Below are positions 26,452 to 34,540 of a stretch of DNA of 64,000 bases, one piece after another (position 1 is the stretch's first letter; each line of letters starts with the position of its first letter). The notes under the pieces were generated by a model that was given only the letters and a program-made list of their open reading frames with translations, was not told the origin of the DNA and ran no database searches. A program made the position numbers and the translations under genes. The stretch comes from Gammaproteobacteria bacterium (GTDB lineage Bacteria > Pseudomonadota > Gammaproteobacteria > Steroidobacterales > Foliamicaceae), in assembly GCA_009844425.1 (NCBI GenBank), contig VYBN01000033.1, positions 1 to 64,000 of the forward strand, written 5' to 3'.

Positions 26452-27555
26452 ATGATGCGGATACTGGACCGGTATCTCTTTCGCGAAGGCCTGACGGCGT
26501 TCAGCGGCGCGCTTGCGGTGCTTCTGGTGCTGCTGGGCACCAACCAGTGCGTGCGAATACTGTCGGCTGCGGCCTCGCAGGATCTGCCCCGCGACGCCGT
26601 GCTGCCGATGATCGGCTACACCTGCCTGCAGTACCTGCCTGTGATCATGCCGGCGGCGCTGTTCTTCGGCCTGCTTCTCGCCCTGGGGCGCATGTATCGC
26701 GACTGCGAGTTGCCGGTGATCCGCGCCTGCGGCTACGGCGCCCGTTCCCAGCTCAAGCCGGTGCTGGCGCTGGCCCTGCCGGTGGCGGCGCTGGCCTGCT
26801 GGATGACCCTGGACCTTGCGCCCGGCGCGCGCCGGGCAGTGGATGAACTGGAACGGGAAGCGGCGTCCATGGGCGATCTGCGCCGTCTGGAACCGGGCCA
26901 TTTCGTTTCCATGGGCGGCCAGGGCGTGGTCTATTCCGAGGAGGCGGATGAGCAGGGCCGGCTCTACCGCGTGTTCGCCCACCGGCGCGTGGACGGGCGC
27001 ATGCAGGTCATCGTGACCGACCGGATGGCGCTTCAGGAAACCGCGGACCCGCTGGTGCGCATGGTGACCTTCTACGACGGCGTGCTGTACGACGGATGGC
27101 CGGGCGAGTCGCAGATCCGCATCGTGCGCTTTGCCGAGCACGGCATACCGGCGATCCTGCCCGAAACGGTTTCCCCGGGGATGAACATGGACGCGGCGCC
27201 CAGCGCGGAACTCTGGTCGAAAGGCGATCCCGAATCGCTGCTGGAACTTCAGCGCCGCCTTTCGGCCCCTCTGGTCTTGCTGATCCTGGCAGTGATGGCG
27301 CTGCCCCTGAGCCGCCGCCTGCCGCGCCAGAGCCGCTTTGCATCGCTCCCCTGGGCATTGCTGGTGTACGTGATTTACACTAACCTGGTCACCGCGGCGC
27401 TTTCCTGGGCACAGCAGGGAATCACGCCGCTATGGCTTGGCGTGTGGTGGGTTCACCTGCTGCTCGCCTGCGCGGCCGCGGCGTATTTCGGGATGGGCGA
27501 TTCGCACCTGATCAGGCAATTCGACCGGCGCATCCGCGCCATGCAGACGGCATGA
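26452..27555 (+). CDS. lptF: LPS export ABC transporter permease LptF
   Basis: A 367-residue inner-membrane permease of the LptB2FG complex that extracts lipopolysaccharide from the membrane. The N terminus MRILDRYLFREGLTAF is typical. Helices lie at about 15-37, 55-80 and 100-120, then a periplasmic beta-jellyroll region, then three C-terminal helices from about 268. A GAGG site precedes two adjacent ATG codons (26452, 26455). It is coupled to lptG through an ATGA overlap. Confidence 0.9.
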   Translation: MMRILDRYLFREGLTAFSGALAVLLVLLGTNQCVRILSAAASQDLPRDAVLPMIGYTCLQYLPVIMPAALFFGLLLALGRMYRDCELPVIRACGYGARSQLKPVLALALPVAALACWMTLDLAPGARRAVDELEREAASMGDLRRLEPGHFVSMGGQGVVYSEEADEQGRLYRVFAHRRVDGRMQVIVTDRMALQETADPLVRMVTFYDGVLYDGWPGESQIRIVRFAEHGIPAILPETVSPGMNMDAAPSAELWSKGDPESLLELQRRLSAPLVLLILAVMALPLSRRLPRQSRFASLPWALLVYVIYTNLVTAALSWAQQGITPLWLGVWWVHLLLACAAAAYFGMGDSHLIRQFDRRIRAMQTA

Positions 27556-28643
27556 CGCTTCTTGACCGCTACCTGTTGCGCGGGGTCGTCCCGCTTGTGC
27601 TCATGTGCCTCTGCGCGCTGGTGTCGCTTTCGCTGTTCGTGGACTTCGCCCAGCAGTCCCGCATGGCGGGCCAGGGCGCCTACACGCTGCTGGACGGTCT
27701 CGCCTACTCCGCGTTGCGCATTCCGCAATTCGCGTTCGACGCGCTGCCCGCGGCCGCCATCATCGGAAGTTTCCTTGCGCTGGGCAATTTTTCCGCGCAC
27801 CACGAACTGACGGTGGCGAGGGCTTCCGGCGTGTCGGTGCTCCGGCTTTCGGTTCCGGTGTGGGCCGCGGGAGCGCTTTTCGTTGCGCTGGCGGCGTTCC
27901 TCGGCGAATCGCTGGCTCCGCCGATGCACGCCCTGGGCAAGCGCATGCGGGCGGCCGCCCTGAATCCGGCGCCGGCTTTGACCCAGGGAGAGAGCGTCTG
28001 GATGCGCGACGGCGACCTGATTCTGAACCTGCGCCCCGGGGGCGACGAAGAGGGCTACGCGAGCGCCTTTCTGTTCCGCCTGGCGCCGGAGGGTATCCGC
28101 AGTTTCGGCCGGGCGCGGGCGGCGAGGATCAACGAGGACGGAAAGCTCGAACTCGGCGGCTATGAAGAGACCGTGTTGGGCGAGGACGGCGCACAGGTGT
28201 CGTACAGCGATCTCAGGGTCACCGAGACCCGCCTGAGCCCGGATATCGTCGAACTGGTCGAACTGCGCCCCGAGCTGATGACGGTCGGCAGCCTGTTGCG
28301 CTACGCGCGCTACCTGGAAGCGAACCAGCTGAGCGGCCTGCGCTTCCGCCTGGAAATGCAATCCCGGCTTGCGACGATGGCGGCAGTGGCGCTGATGTGC
28401 GTGCTGGCGTTGCCGCTCGTGTTCACCAACCGCAGGACCCTCGGCGGCAGCGCCCGGGCCGCGCTGGGCCTGGGCATCGCGCTGATCTGGTTTCTGGCGA
28501 ACCGCGGGGTGGCCGAAGCCGGTCAGCTCTATGGCCTGGCGCCGTGGCTGGCGGGCTGGGCGCCCACCCTTGTGCTCGGCATGGCCGTGATCCTGCTTCT
28601 AGTGCGCGCCGACCGCTTGCGCTGGCGCCGGGCTCCCGATTGA
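27552..28643 (+). CDS. lptG: LPS export ABC transporter permease LptG
   Basis: A 363-residue partner of LptF. It starts MTLLDRYLLRGVVPLVL, with the same arrangement of three helices, a periplasmic domain and three helices (C-terminal set from about residue 270). The start at 27552 overlaps the lptF stop as ATGA. A longer in-frame start at 27432 would lie wholly inside lptF and is rejected. Confidence 0.9.
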   Translation: MTLLDRYLLRGVVPLVLMCLCALVSLSLFVDFAQQSRMAGQGAYTLLDGLAYSALRIPQFAFDALPAAAIIGSFLALGNFSAHHELTVARASGVSVLRLSVPVWAAGALFVALAAFLGESLAPPMHALGKRMRAAALNPAPALTQGESVWMRDGDLILNLRPGGDEEGYASAFLFRLAPEGIRSFGRARAARINEDGKLELGGYEETVLGEDGAQVSYSDLRVTETRLSPDIVELVELRPELMTVGSLLRYARYLEANQLSGLRFRLEMQSRLATMAAVALMCVLALPLVFTNRRTLGGSARAALGLGIALIWFLANRGVAEAGQLYGLAPWLAGWAPTLVLGMAVILLLVRADRLRWRRAPD

Positions 28644-28664
28644 GCGCATTTTTTTGCGGGCATA

Positions 28665-28739
28665 TGGCGCTCCCTAGGGGAATCGAACCCCTGTTTCCAG
28701 ATTGAGAGCCTGGCGTCCTGACCCCTAGACGAAGGGAGC
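28665..28739 (-). tRNA. tRNA-Glu (CTC anticodon)
   Basis: A 75 nt cloverleaf. The acceptor GCTCCCT pairs with AGGGAGC, followed by discriminator G and an encoded CCA. The D-arm is GTCTAGGGGTCAGGAC, the anticodon arm CCAGG-CTCTCAA-TCTGG with anticodon CTC, and the T-arm AGGGG-TTCGATT-CCCCT. It closely follows bacterial tRNA-Glu. It lies between lptG and pcnB on the opposite strand. Confidence 0.95.
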
Positions 28740-28768
28740 GTTTCGTGCCTGATAAGGCGCAGTGCGAT

Positions 28769-28774
28769 ATTATA
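28769..28774 (-). promoter_or_regulatory. Probable -10 box of the tRNA-Glu promoter
   Basis: A perfect TATAAT on the minus strand, 29 bp before the mature tRNA 5' end, followed by a GC-rich discriminator-like stretch (CGCACTGCGCC), as in stable-RNA promoters. The -35 box is not obvious. It overlaps possible pcnB leader sequence on the plus strand. Confidence 0.55.
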
Positions 28775-28809
28775 GGCAGCCGAATAAAGGCGTGCTTCAC
28801 ACGCGCGCC

Positions 28810-30129
28810 GTGCCATCCGTGGCTGGAGTTTCGACCTCGATCAAGACAACGGCGCTGAAAATCAATTCGGACCAACCGCGCATTCAGGCGCGGCAGCTTC
28901 CGTCCAATGTCGTCAGGGTGCTACGCGGCCTGCACCGGGCAGGCTATCGCGCCTGCGTGGTCGGCGGCGGCGTGCGCGACCTGCTGTTGAATCTGCAGCC
29001 CAAGGACTTCGACATCGTGACCGACGCCAGGCCGGAGCAGGTAAAGAAGCTGTTCCGCCGGGTGCTGCTGATCGGGCGCCGGTTCCGGCTCGCGCATGTG
29101 ATGTTCGGCCGCGAATACATCGAGGTCGCCACGTTTCGCGGTTCGAGTAACGAGGCCTCCGATCCGGAGGGCTCCGTTGTCCGGGGATCCAACGGGCGCA
29201 TCCTGCGCGACAACCGCTTCGGGAGCCTGGAAGAGGACGTGCTGAGGCGCGATTTCACGATCAACGCGCTGTACTGGGACTACGCCGACAAGCGCATTAT
29301 CGATCACGTCGGCGGCCTCAAGGACATCGTCAGGCGGCGGCTGCGCCTGATCGGGGAACCGCGATTGCGCTTCGAGGAGGACCCGGTACGGATGCTGCGA
29401 GCGGCGCGCTTTGCGGCGAAGCTCGGCTGCGAGCTCGACGTACGGTGCGCCGAGCCGATTCCGGAAATGGCCCGGCTGCTGCGGGCGGAGCCGCCCGCCC
29501 GCCTCCTCGAAGAGGTGCGCAAGCTGTTCCTTGGCGGTCACGCCGTTTCCAGTTTCGAAGAACTGCGCCGCTTCGGACTGCTCGACGAACTGTTCCCGTT
29601 CCTGGGCCCCTGGATGGATGCCCAGCCGCGGGCCGAAGGATTCGTTCGCGATGCGCTTGCGGCGACCGACAAGAGGCTGAGCGAGGGTTCACATGCCAGC
29701 CTGATGTTCCTGTTGTGCGTGTTCTACTGGGGGCCGATTTCCCGGGCCGTGGCGCCCGGCGGCAGCCGGATACCCCGCTATACGCAGATTACCGATGCCT
29801 TTCGCCGGATGGTTCGCGAAAGCCAGTACGGACTGCGCCCCACCAAGAAGATGATGGCGGACATGGAGCATGTGCTGGGGCGGCAGGCGCTGTTGCAGGC
29901 CAGGCCGCGCCGGCGCGTGAACCAGACGCTGAAGCACCCCCTGTTCCGCCCGGCCTATCGCCTGCTGTGCCTGCGCCGGCGCCTGGGCGAGATCGACGAA
30001 CAGTGTGTTCTCTACTGGCGCAAGAGGGCGGGTTCGGCGCCTTCACGCTCCTGGTCGAAGCGTCGCCGCCACGGACCGGGCCGCGCCGCGGGCCGGAGCG
30101 CCAACGGAAATGAAAAAAAGGTCCGGTAG
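28810..30129 (+). CDS. pcnB: Poly(A) polymerase I (PcnB)
   Basis: Nucleotidyltransferase that adds 3' poly(A) tails to RNA and promotes decay. GYRACVVGGGVRDLLLNLQPKDFDIVTDA holds the GG/DxD catalytic motif, and RRDFTINALYWD plus RFEEDPVRMLRAARFAAKL follow, as in PcnB rather than CCA-adding enzymes. The C terminus is basic (SKRRRHGPGRAAGRS). The start is uncertain: GTG 28810 is chosen because the frame's first GTG (28762) overlaps the tRNA promoter. The end overlaps the next gene by 20 nt. Confidence 0.88.
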   Translation: MPSVAGVSTSIKTTALKINSDQPRIQARQLPSNVVRVLRGLHRAGYRACVVGGGVRDLLLNLQPKDFDIVTDARPEQVKKLFRRVLLIGRRFRLAHVMFGREYIEVATFRGSSNEASDPEGSVVRGSNGRILRDNRFGSLEEDVLRRDFTINALYWDYADKRIIDHVGGLKDIVRRRLRLIGEPRLRFEEDPVRMLRAARFAAKLGCELDVRCAEPIPEMARLLRAEPPARLLEEVRKLFLGGHAVSSFEELRRFGLLDELFPFLGPWMDAQPRAEGFVRDALAATDKRLSEGSHASLMFLLCVFYWGPISRAVAPGGSRIPRYTQITDAFRRMVRESQYGLRPTKKMMADMEHVLGRQALLQARPRRRVNQTLKHPLFRPAYRLLCLRRRLGEIDEQCVLYWRKRAGSAPSRSWSKRRRHGPGRAAGRSANGNEKKVR

Positions 30130-30766
30130 CGGCCGATACATCGCCGTCGAAGGCTGCATCGGCGCCGGCAAGTCCACGGTGGCGTACTTGCTGGCGGACC
30201 GGATGAACGGAGAACTGATCGTGGAGGCGCCGCACGGCAACCCCTTCCTGGAGCGCTTCTACAACGGGGTCACCCAGGCTGCGCTGCCGTCGCAGCTCTA
30301 TTTCCTCCTGCACCGCACGCAGCTCGCCGAGCGCATCAAGAAGGACGACCTCTTTCCCACAACGCGCATCAGCGATTTTCTGCTGGAGCGCGACCGGGTC
30401 TATGCCGAGTGCACGCTGGCGTCGGACGAATTGCAGGTCTACGACATGGTGCGCGAGGCCGTCTCGATCGACCCGCCGGCGCCCGACCTGGTGCTGTTCC
30501 TGCAAACCTCGGTTCGTACCCTGCTGAAGCGGATCGCCAACCGGGGCATTCCGATGGAACGGCGCATAACGGCCGAGTATCTCGAACTGCTTAACGAGGC
30601 GATGGCGCGATTTATACTGGACTACGACGAGGCGCCGGTCCTGATAGTGAACACCGAAGCCATCGATCTGGTGAACAACGATGCGCACATCGAACTGCTG
30701 CTCAACGAAATGGAACAGGTCCGGTCCGGTCGCACCTACTTCGATCCCAGCGGCCTGGTCGTTTGA
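30110..30766 (+). CDS. Deoxynucleoside kinase (dCK/dGK family)
   Basis: A 218-residue P-loop kinase that phosphorylates deoxynucleosides for salvage. The P-loop is EGCIGAGKST, followed by the substrate and lid regions EAPHGNPFLERFYNG, ISDFLLERDRVYAE and RIANRGIPMERRITAEYL. The position between pcnB and panB is where folK sits in many gammaproteobacteria, but this is not a FolK sequence. The ATG at 30110 follows a GGAG-like site and overlaps pcnB by 20 nt. Confidence 0.83.
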   Translation: MKKRSGSGRYIAVEGCIGAGKSTVAYLLADRMNGELIVEAPHGNPFLERFYNGVTQAALPSQLYFLLHRTQLAERIKKDDLFPTTRISDFLLERDRVYAECTLASDELQVYDMVREAVSIDPPAPDLVLFLQTSVRTLLKRIANRGIPMERRITAEYLELLNEAMARFILDYDEAPVLIVNTEAIDLVNNDAHIELLLNEMEQVRSGRTYFDPSGLVV

Positions 30767-30788
30767 TCATCGCAGCGCGCCCCGCCGG

Positions 30789-30904
30789 CCTTCGGTTTCG
30801 CTGCCCGCCCTTTTCGGGAACGTCGGAGGCAGGATGCCGACGCCGAGCCCACAGGGATGTGCTTGCCGGCGTGTCCCGAAAAGGGCGGGCAGCGAAACCG
30901 AAGG
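30789..30904 (-). repeat. Dispersed hairpin element H (reverse, divergent core)
   Basis: Outer arms pair perfectly over 31 bp beginning CCTTCGGTTTCGC. Read on the minus strand the core holds hairpin 1 CACA-TCCC-TGTG and hairpin 2 GGCA-TCC-TGCC, flanked by GTCGG/CCGAC. It lacks the ACGCAT start of the other copies, so it is a diverged member. It lies between the kinase gene and panB, antisense to both. Confidence 0.75.
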
Positions 30905-30955
30905 GAACACAGCAGGCAAAAGGACAGACCGGATAGCACGCCGGGAGCTCTGATC

Positions 30956-31786
30956 ATGTACGTTCAGTTGAAGCAGCGCGACATGCGCAGACCGCCAGTG
31001 AACGTGAGCACGCTGGCGCGGATGAAAAAAGAGCGCGAGCCGATCGCCTGCCTGACCGCCTACGACGCCAGTTTTGCGCGGCTGGTGGACCGTTCCGGCG
31101 TGGACCTGGTGCTGGTAGGCGATTCCCTGGGCATGGTCATTCAGGGACATGACACGACCGTTCCGGTAACGGTCGAGGACATCATCTATCACAGCCGGCA
31201 CGTGGCGCGGGCGCTCACCCATGCCTTCCTCGTGGCCGACATGCCCTTCATGAGCTACAGCGAACCGGAACAGGCGCTGGACACCGCCGTGCGGCTGATG
31301 CAGGAAGGCGCCGCGATGATGGTCAAGCTGGAAGGCGGCGAGGGCCAGCGCAGGATCGTGGAGCACCTGGCCCGGCACGACATCCCCGTTTGTGCGCATA
31401 TCGGACTGCGGCCGCAGTCGGTCCACAAGATCGGCGGATTCAAGGTGCACGGACGCGATCCCTCGCAGGCGGAACAAATGGTGACCGGCGCGCGCCGGCT
31501 GGAGGAAGCGGGCGCCGACGTGGTCCTGCTCGAGTGCGTTCCCAACGAACTGGGCAGGGCGATCGCGCGGGAGTGCCGGGTGCCCGTTATCGGGATCGGA
31601 GCGGGACCCGATGTCGATGGGCAGATCCTGGTCCTGTACGACATGCTCGGCATCACGCAGGGTCCGGTGCCGAAGTTCGTACGCAACTTCATCACCGCAG
31701 CGGACGATCCGCAGGCCGCCTGCGAAGCCTACGTAGAGGCCGTAAAGTCCGGCGAATACCCCGCTCCCGAGCACTGCTTTTCCTGA
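30956..31786 (+). CDS. panB: 3-methyl-2-oxobutanoate hydroxymethyltransferase
   Basis: A 276-residue enzyme that makes ketopantoate from 2-oxoisovalerate in pantothenate synthesis. LTAYDASFARLVDRSGVDLVLVGDSLGMV carries the Mg-binding Asp, with further signatures KLEGGEG, HIGLRPQSV and PVIGIGAGPDVDGQILV. A GGGAG site 8 nt before ATG 30956 supports the start. panC follows, separated by hairpin element C. Confidence 0.94.
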   Translation: MYVQLKQRDMRRPPVNVSTLARMKKEREPIACLTAYDASFARLVDRSGVDLVLVGDSLGMVIQGHDTTVPVTVEDIIYHSRHVARALTHAFLVADMPFMSYSEPEQALDTAVRLMQEGAAMMVKLEGGEGQRRIVEHLARHDIPVCAHIGLRPQSVHKIGGFKVHGRDPSQAEQMVTGARRLEEAGADVVLLECVPNELGRAIARECRVPVIGIGAGPDVDGQILVLYDMLGITQGPVPKFVRNFITAADDPQAACEAYVEAVKSGEYPAPEHCFS

Positions 31787-31825
31787 TGCTGCGCCGCCCT
31801 TCTCCCGCGTGTGCTCGGCATGCCC

Positions 31826-31935
31826 GTTGCCCATGCGGCACCTCCGTTCCGGGAGACGCATAAATCCATCCATGGAGCTCGGTTCCGCCATCCATGGCTC
31901 CAACGCTCCCGGCACGGAGGTGTCGCATGGGCAAC
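31826..31935 (+). repeat. Dispersed hairpin element C (forward), overlapping the panC start
   Basis: Outer arms of about 30 bp with two mismatches, beginning GTTGCCCATGCG. The core is ACGCATAAA, hairpin 1 TCCA-TCCA-TGGA, hairpin 2 GCCA-TCCA-TGGC. The right arm contains the panC Shine-Dalgarno sequence and ATG, so folding of the transcript would bury them. It is in sense orientation between panB and panC. Confidence 0.85.
31916..31929 (+). promoter_or_regulatory. panC ribosome-binding site and start codon inside a hairpin arm
   Basis: GGAGG (31916-31920) lies 6 nt before the ATG at 31927. Both are in the right arm of element C and would pair with 31826-31854 when the stem forms. Confidence 0.65.
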
Positions 31936-32811
31936 TCCGTGGTCGATCAGTCCTTTTGGTTTGTGCGGATAGTTGAGACGAAGGCGCAGGTCAGGGCGCG
32001 GCTGCGCCGCTGGCAGGACGCGGGCGAGAAGGTCACGCTGGTGCCCACGATGGGCGCTCTGCACAAGGCGCATACGGACTTGGTGCGGCTGGCGAAACGC
32101 TCGGGACGCGCCGCTGTAAGCATTTTCGTGAATCCCACGCAATTCGCTCCGGGAGAGGACTTCGAACGCTATCCGCGCGATCTCGAAGCGGATGCGGGGC
32201 TGCTGCGGAAGGGCGGGGCGGACCTGCTGTTCGCTCCCGCGGCGGAAGAGGTCTATCCGAGGGGCCTGGAGGACCTCACCCGGGTGGAGGTTCCCGGCCT
32301 GTCCGGCGATCTTTGCGGAGCCTACCGGCCTACGCACTTTGCCGCAGTGACTTCGGTGGTCGCGCGGCTACTCCTGATCACTTTGCCCGACGCGGTGATT
32401 TTCGGTCGCAAGGATTATCAGCAACTTCTGATCCTGCGCCGCATGGTGGAGGACCTGCACATTCCTGTCGAGGTCATTGAGGGGCCGATCACGCGCGAGG
32501 GCGATGGCCTGGCCATGAGTTCGCGCAATCGTTATCTGAGCGCCGAGGAGCGGCATATTGCACCGACCCTGAACCAAGTCCTTCTGGAATGCGCGGAGCG
32601 TTTGCGAAACGGCGATCGCAACTTTGCCCGGCTGGAGCGGGACGCCATGACGTTTCTTGAGCGGAAGAGCTTTGTTCCCGATTACGTGGCGGTGCGTCGG
32701 GCAGGCGATCTCGGCCCACCGCCGTCATCGGGGCCCTGCGAATGGGTGATCCTGGCCGCCGCCTGGCTGGGCTCCGCCCGCCTTATCGACAACGTTACCT
32801 GCTCGCCGTGA
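31927..32811 (+). CDS. panC: Pantothenate synthetase
   Basis: A 294-residue ligase joining pantoate and beta-alanine. LVPTMGALHKAH is the adenylate-binding HIGH-like motif, followed by SIFVNPTQFAPGEDFERYPR, FGRKDYQQL and the KMSKS-like MSSRNRYLS. The start at ATG 31927 has a good GGAGG site but adds about 21 residues (GNSVVDQSFWF...) before the conserved RIVETKAQVRARL. A GTG at the usual N terminus has no ribosome site. Insertion of element C may have supplied the present start. Confidence 0.93.
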   Translation: MGNSVVDQSFWFVRIVETKAQVRARLRRWQDAGEKVTLVPTMGALHKAHTDLVRLAKRSGRAAVSIFVNPTQFAPGEDFERYPRDLEADAGLLRKGGADLLFAPAAEEVYPRGLEDLTRVEVPGLSGDLCGAYRPTHFAAVTSVVARLLLITLPDAVIFGRKDYQQLLILRRMVEDLHIPVEVIEGPITREGDGLAMSSRNRYLSAEERHIAPTLNQVLLECAERLRNGDRNFARLERDAMTFLERKSFVPDYVAVRRAGDLGPPPSSGPCEWVILAAAWLGSARLIDNVTCSP

Positions 32812-32813
32812 GG

Positions 32814-33062
32814 CTAATGTTCCCCAATCCATTCCCGAAGAGCCGCGTCAATGCGTGTTTGCCATCCGCGACCACCTGCCTTGAAGTGATCAATCACGTC
32901 TTGGGACAAACGAATTGTCGTTGACACTTTAGGCTTTGCGACGGGTGGCCGGCCCCGGCGCACGGCGACCTTGGCGAATTTCTCAGGCCAGCCGTCTTTC
33001 GACAGATCAGGCGCGGTGTTCCGATCAAAATCTTGATCCATAGAGTTTGCGTTCCCGTTCAT
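32814..33062 (-). CDS. brnA: BrnA family antitoxin
   Basis: An 82-residue protein with the ribbon-helix-helix-like C terminus STTIRLSQDVIDHFKAGGRGWQTRIDAALREWI, typical of BrnA (DUF4415). It binds the BrnT toxin and represses the operon. The ATG at 33062 has a GAGGAAAG site and lies 38 nt inside brnT. Its stop is 3 nt from the panC stop, convergent. Confidence 0.85.
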   Translation of the reverse strand: MNGNANSMDQDFDRNTAPDLSKDGWPEKFAKVAVRRGRPPVAKPKVSTTIRLSQDVIDHFKAGGRGWQTRIDAALREWIGEH

Positions 33063-33294
33063 TGGCTTTCCTCATGCTTATTATTCGGTATGCGTCGTCG
33101 CGAGGCGTCCAGACAAGAACCACCATCTCGCTGCGAAGGGACCCGATGGTGATGAAACGCTTTTCGCCGTAATTTCTCCGATCATCCTCGACCGTAAGTG
33201 TGGCTCCCGCGAACACTTCGCCAGCAAACTCCATGTCCAGTCCCCTGGTCTCCAGGGTGGCTGCGCGTTTTGCCGAGTCAAACCCGATTCGCAT
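33025..33294 (-). CDS. brnT: BrnT family ribonuclease toxin
   Basis: An 89-residue toxin of the BrnT/DUF497 family, RelE-fold ribonucleases that block translation. It shows the family pattern FDSAKRAATLETRGLDMEFA, DRRNYGEKRFITIG and RIISMRKANERERKLY. Gene order toxin then antitoxin with overlap matches known brnTA loci. No ribosome site precedes the ATG; the operator palindrome sits only 2 bp upstream, so the transcript may be nearly leaderless. Confidence 0.85.
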   Translation of the reverse strand: MRIGFDSAKRAATLETRGLDMEFAGEVFAGATLTVEDDRRNYGEKRFITIGSLRSEMVVLVWTPRDDAYRIISMRKANERERKLYGSRF

Positions 33295-33296
33295 AA

Positions 33297-33314
33297 TTTA
33301 TGTTACTACATAAA
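33297..33314. promoter_or_regulatory. Palindromic operator upstream of brnTA
   Basis: Perfect arms TTTATGT and ACATAAA with a 4 bp spacer lie directly before the brnT start in AT-rich DNA. They are well placed for autorepression by the BrnA ribbon-helix-helix protein. Confidence 0.6.
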
Positions 33315-33378
33315 ATGACTCAATCCAGTATTCACTCGCCTTGTCTTTTGCTGAAGACCATACGCAATGCGTGCCTAT

Positions 33379-34446
33379 TTATGGAGCCAGATCACAGTGG
33401 CGGTTCAGCGCCCAGTGAACGTGCTCGCGAACCAGCTCGCTTGGGTGCGATGAGCGATTGCGTAATGCCTTGATGACTGCGCGCGAGCGCGGGGCGTTGC
33501 CGAGCGCGACAGCCAGGTTACGCAGCCAGCCCGTGTAGCCGGCGCGGCGCAGGGCGCTTCCCCGGGTGCGTTCCCGCCATTGCTCCTCGCCCCACGCGAA
33601 CAGGCGCGTCAGGCGGGAGTTGTCCAGGCCGCCGCGCGGGGCGAACGCGGCTTCTTCGCTGGGCCGCGCGTGGCGGTTCCAGGGGCAGACCAGCTGGCAA
33701 TCGTCGCAGCCGAACACCCGGTTGCCGATCCGCGGCCGCAGTTCCAGTGGAATGGAACCTCGATGCTCGATGGTCAGGTACGAAATGCAGCGGCGGGCGT
33801 CGAGTTGATAAGGCGCCACGATGGCCTTGGTGGGACAGATGTCCATGCATGCCCGGCAACTGCCGCAGTGGTCCGTCACGGGGCGGTCGACCGGCAGCGG
33901 GAGGTCGGTGTAGATCTCGCCGAGAAAAAACCACGAGCCTTCGTGGCGGTCGATCAGGTTGGTGTGCTTGCCCATCCAGCCCAGTCCGGCCTGCGCGGCC
34001 AGCGGTTTCTCCATGACCGGGGCGCTGTCCACGAACACCCTGTAACCCATGGGTCCTGCCCTCGACGCGATACGTTCGGCCAGCTTCCGCAGACGCCTGC
34101 GCATCAGGCGGTGGTAGTCTCTGCCCAGCGCGTAACGCGAAATGTAGGCCCGGTCCGGGTCGGCCAGCACGGCCAGGGCCGGGGTGGCGTCCCGCGGCCA
34201 GTAGTGCATGCGGAAGCAGAGCACCCTCAGCGTTCCGGGAAGCAGGCGGTCCGGCCGGGTTCGCTTGCGTCCATGCCGCGCCATCCAGCCCATCGTTCCG
34301 TGCCGCCCCAGCTCCAGCCAGCGCTCCAGGCGCTCCTCGGCCCGGGCCAGGCCGATTCCGGTCACTCCGGCCTGTTCGAAGCCGAATTCCCGCGCCAGCG
34401 CAGGCAGTTCGGCGGCGATCCGTGCGTGTTCCGCGGCAGCTTGCAT
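33379..34446 (-). CDS. queG: Epoxyqueuosine reductase
   Basis: A 355-residue iron-sulfur and cobalamin enzyme that performs the last step of queuosine tRNA modification. Two 4Fe-4S clusters are visible: CGSCRACMDICP and CDDCQLVCPWN, with an upstream C in DARRCISYLTIEHRG. RVFVDSAPVMEKPLAAQAGLGWMGK is a family signature. HEAT-like helices close the C terminus. Divergent from nnr, as in many gammaproteobacteria. Confidence 0.93.
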   Translation of the reverse strand: MQAAAEHARIAAELPALAREFGFEQAGVTGIGLARAEERLERWLELGRHGTMGWMARHGRKRTRPDRLLPGTLRVLCFRMHYWPRDATPALAVLADPDRAYISRYALGRDYHRLMRRRLRKLAERIASRAGPMGYRVFVDSAPVMEKPLAAQAGLGWMGKHTNLIDRHEGSWFFLGEIYTDLPLPVDRPVTDHCGSCRACMDICPTKAIVAPYQLDARRCISYLTIEHRGSIPLELRPRIGNRVFGCDDCQLVCPWNRHARPSEEAAFAPRGGLDNSRLTRLFAWGEEQWRERTRGSALRRAGYTGWLRNLAVALGNAPRSRAVIKALRNRSSHPSELVREHVHWALNRHCDLAP

Positions 34447-34540
34447 GGGCCGAAAGAGTATAGGTCGGAAGGGAAGGCGTTGCGTCCTCGTGGAGTGCGG
34501 GACGCCCTTGCCCCGGAGATTTGGGGCAATATTCGTGCTG

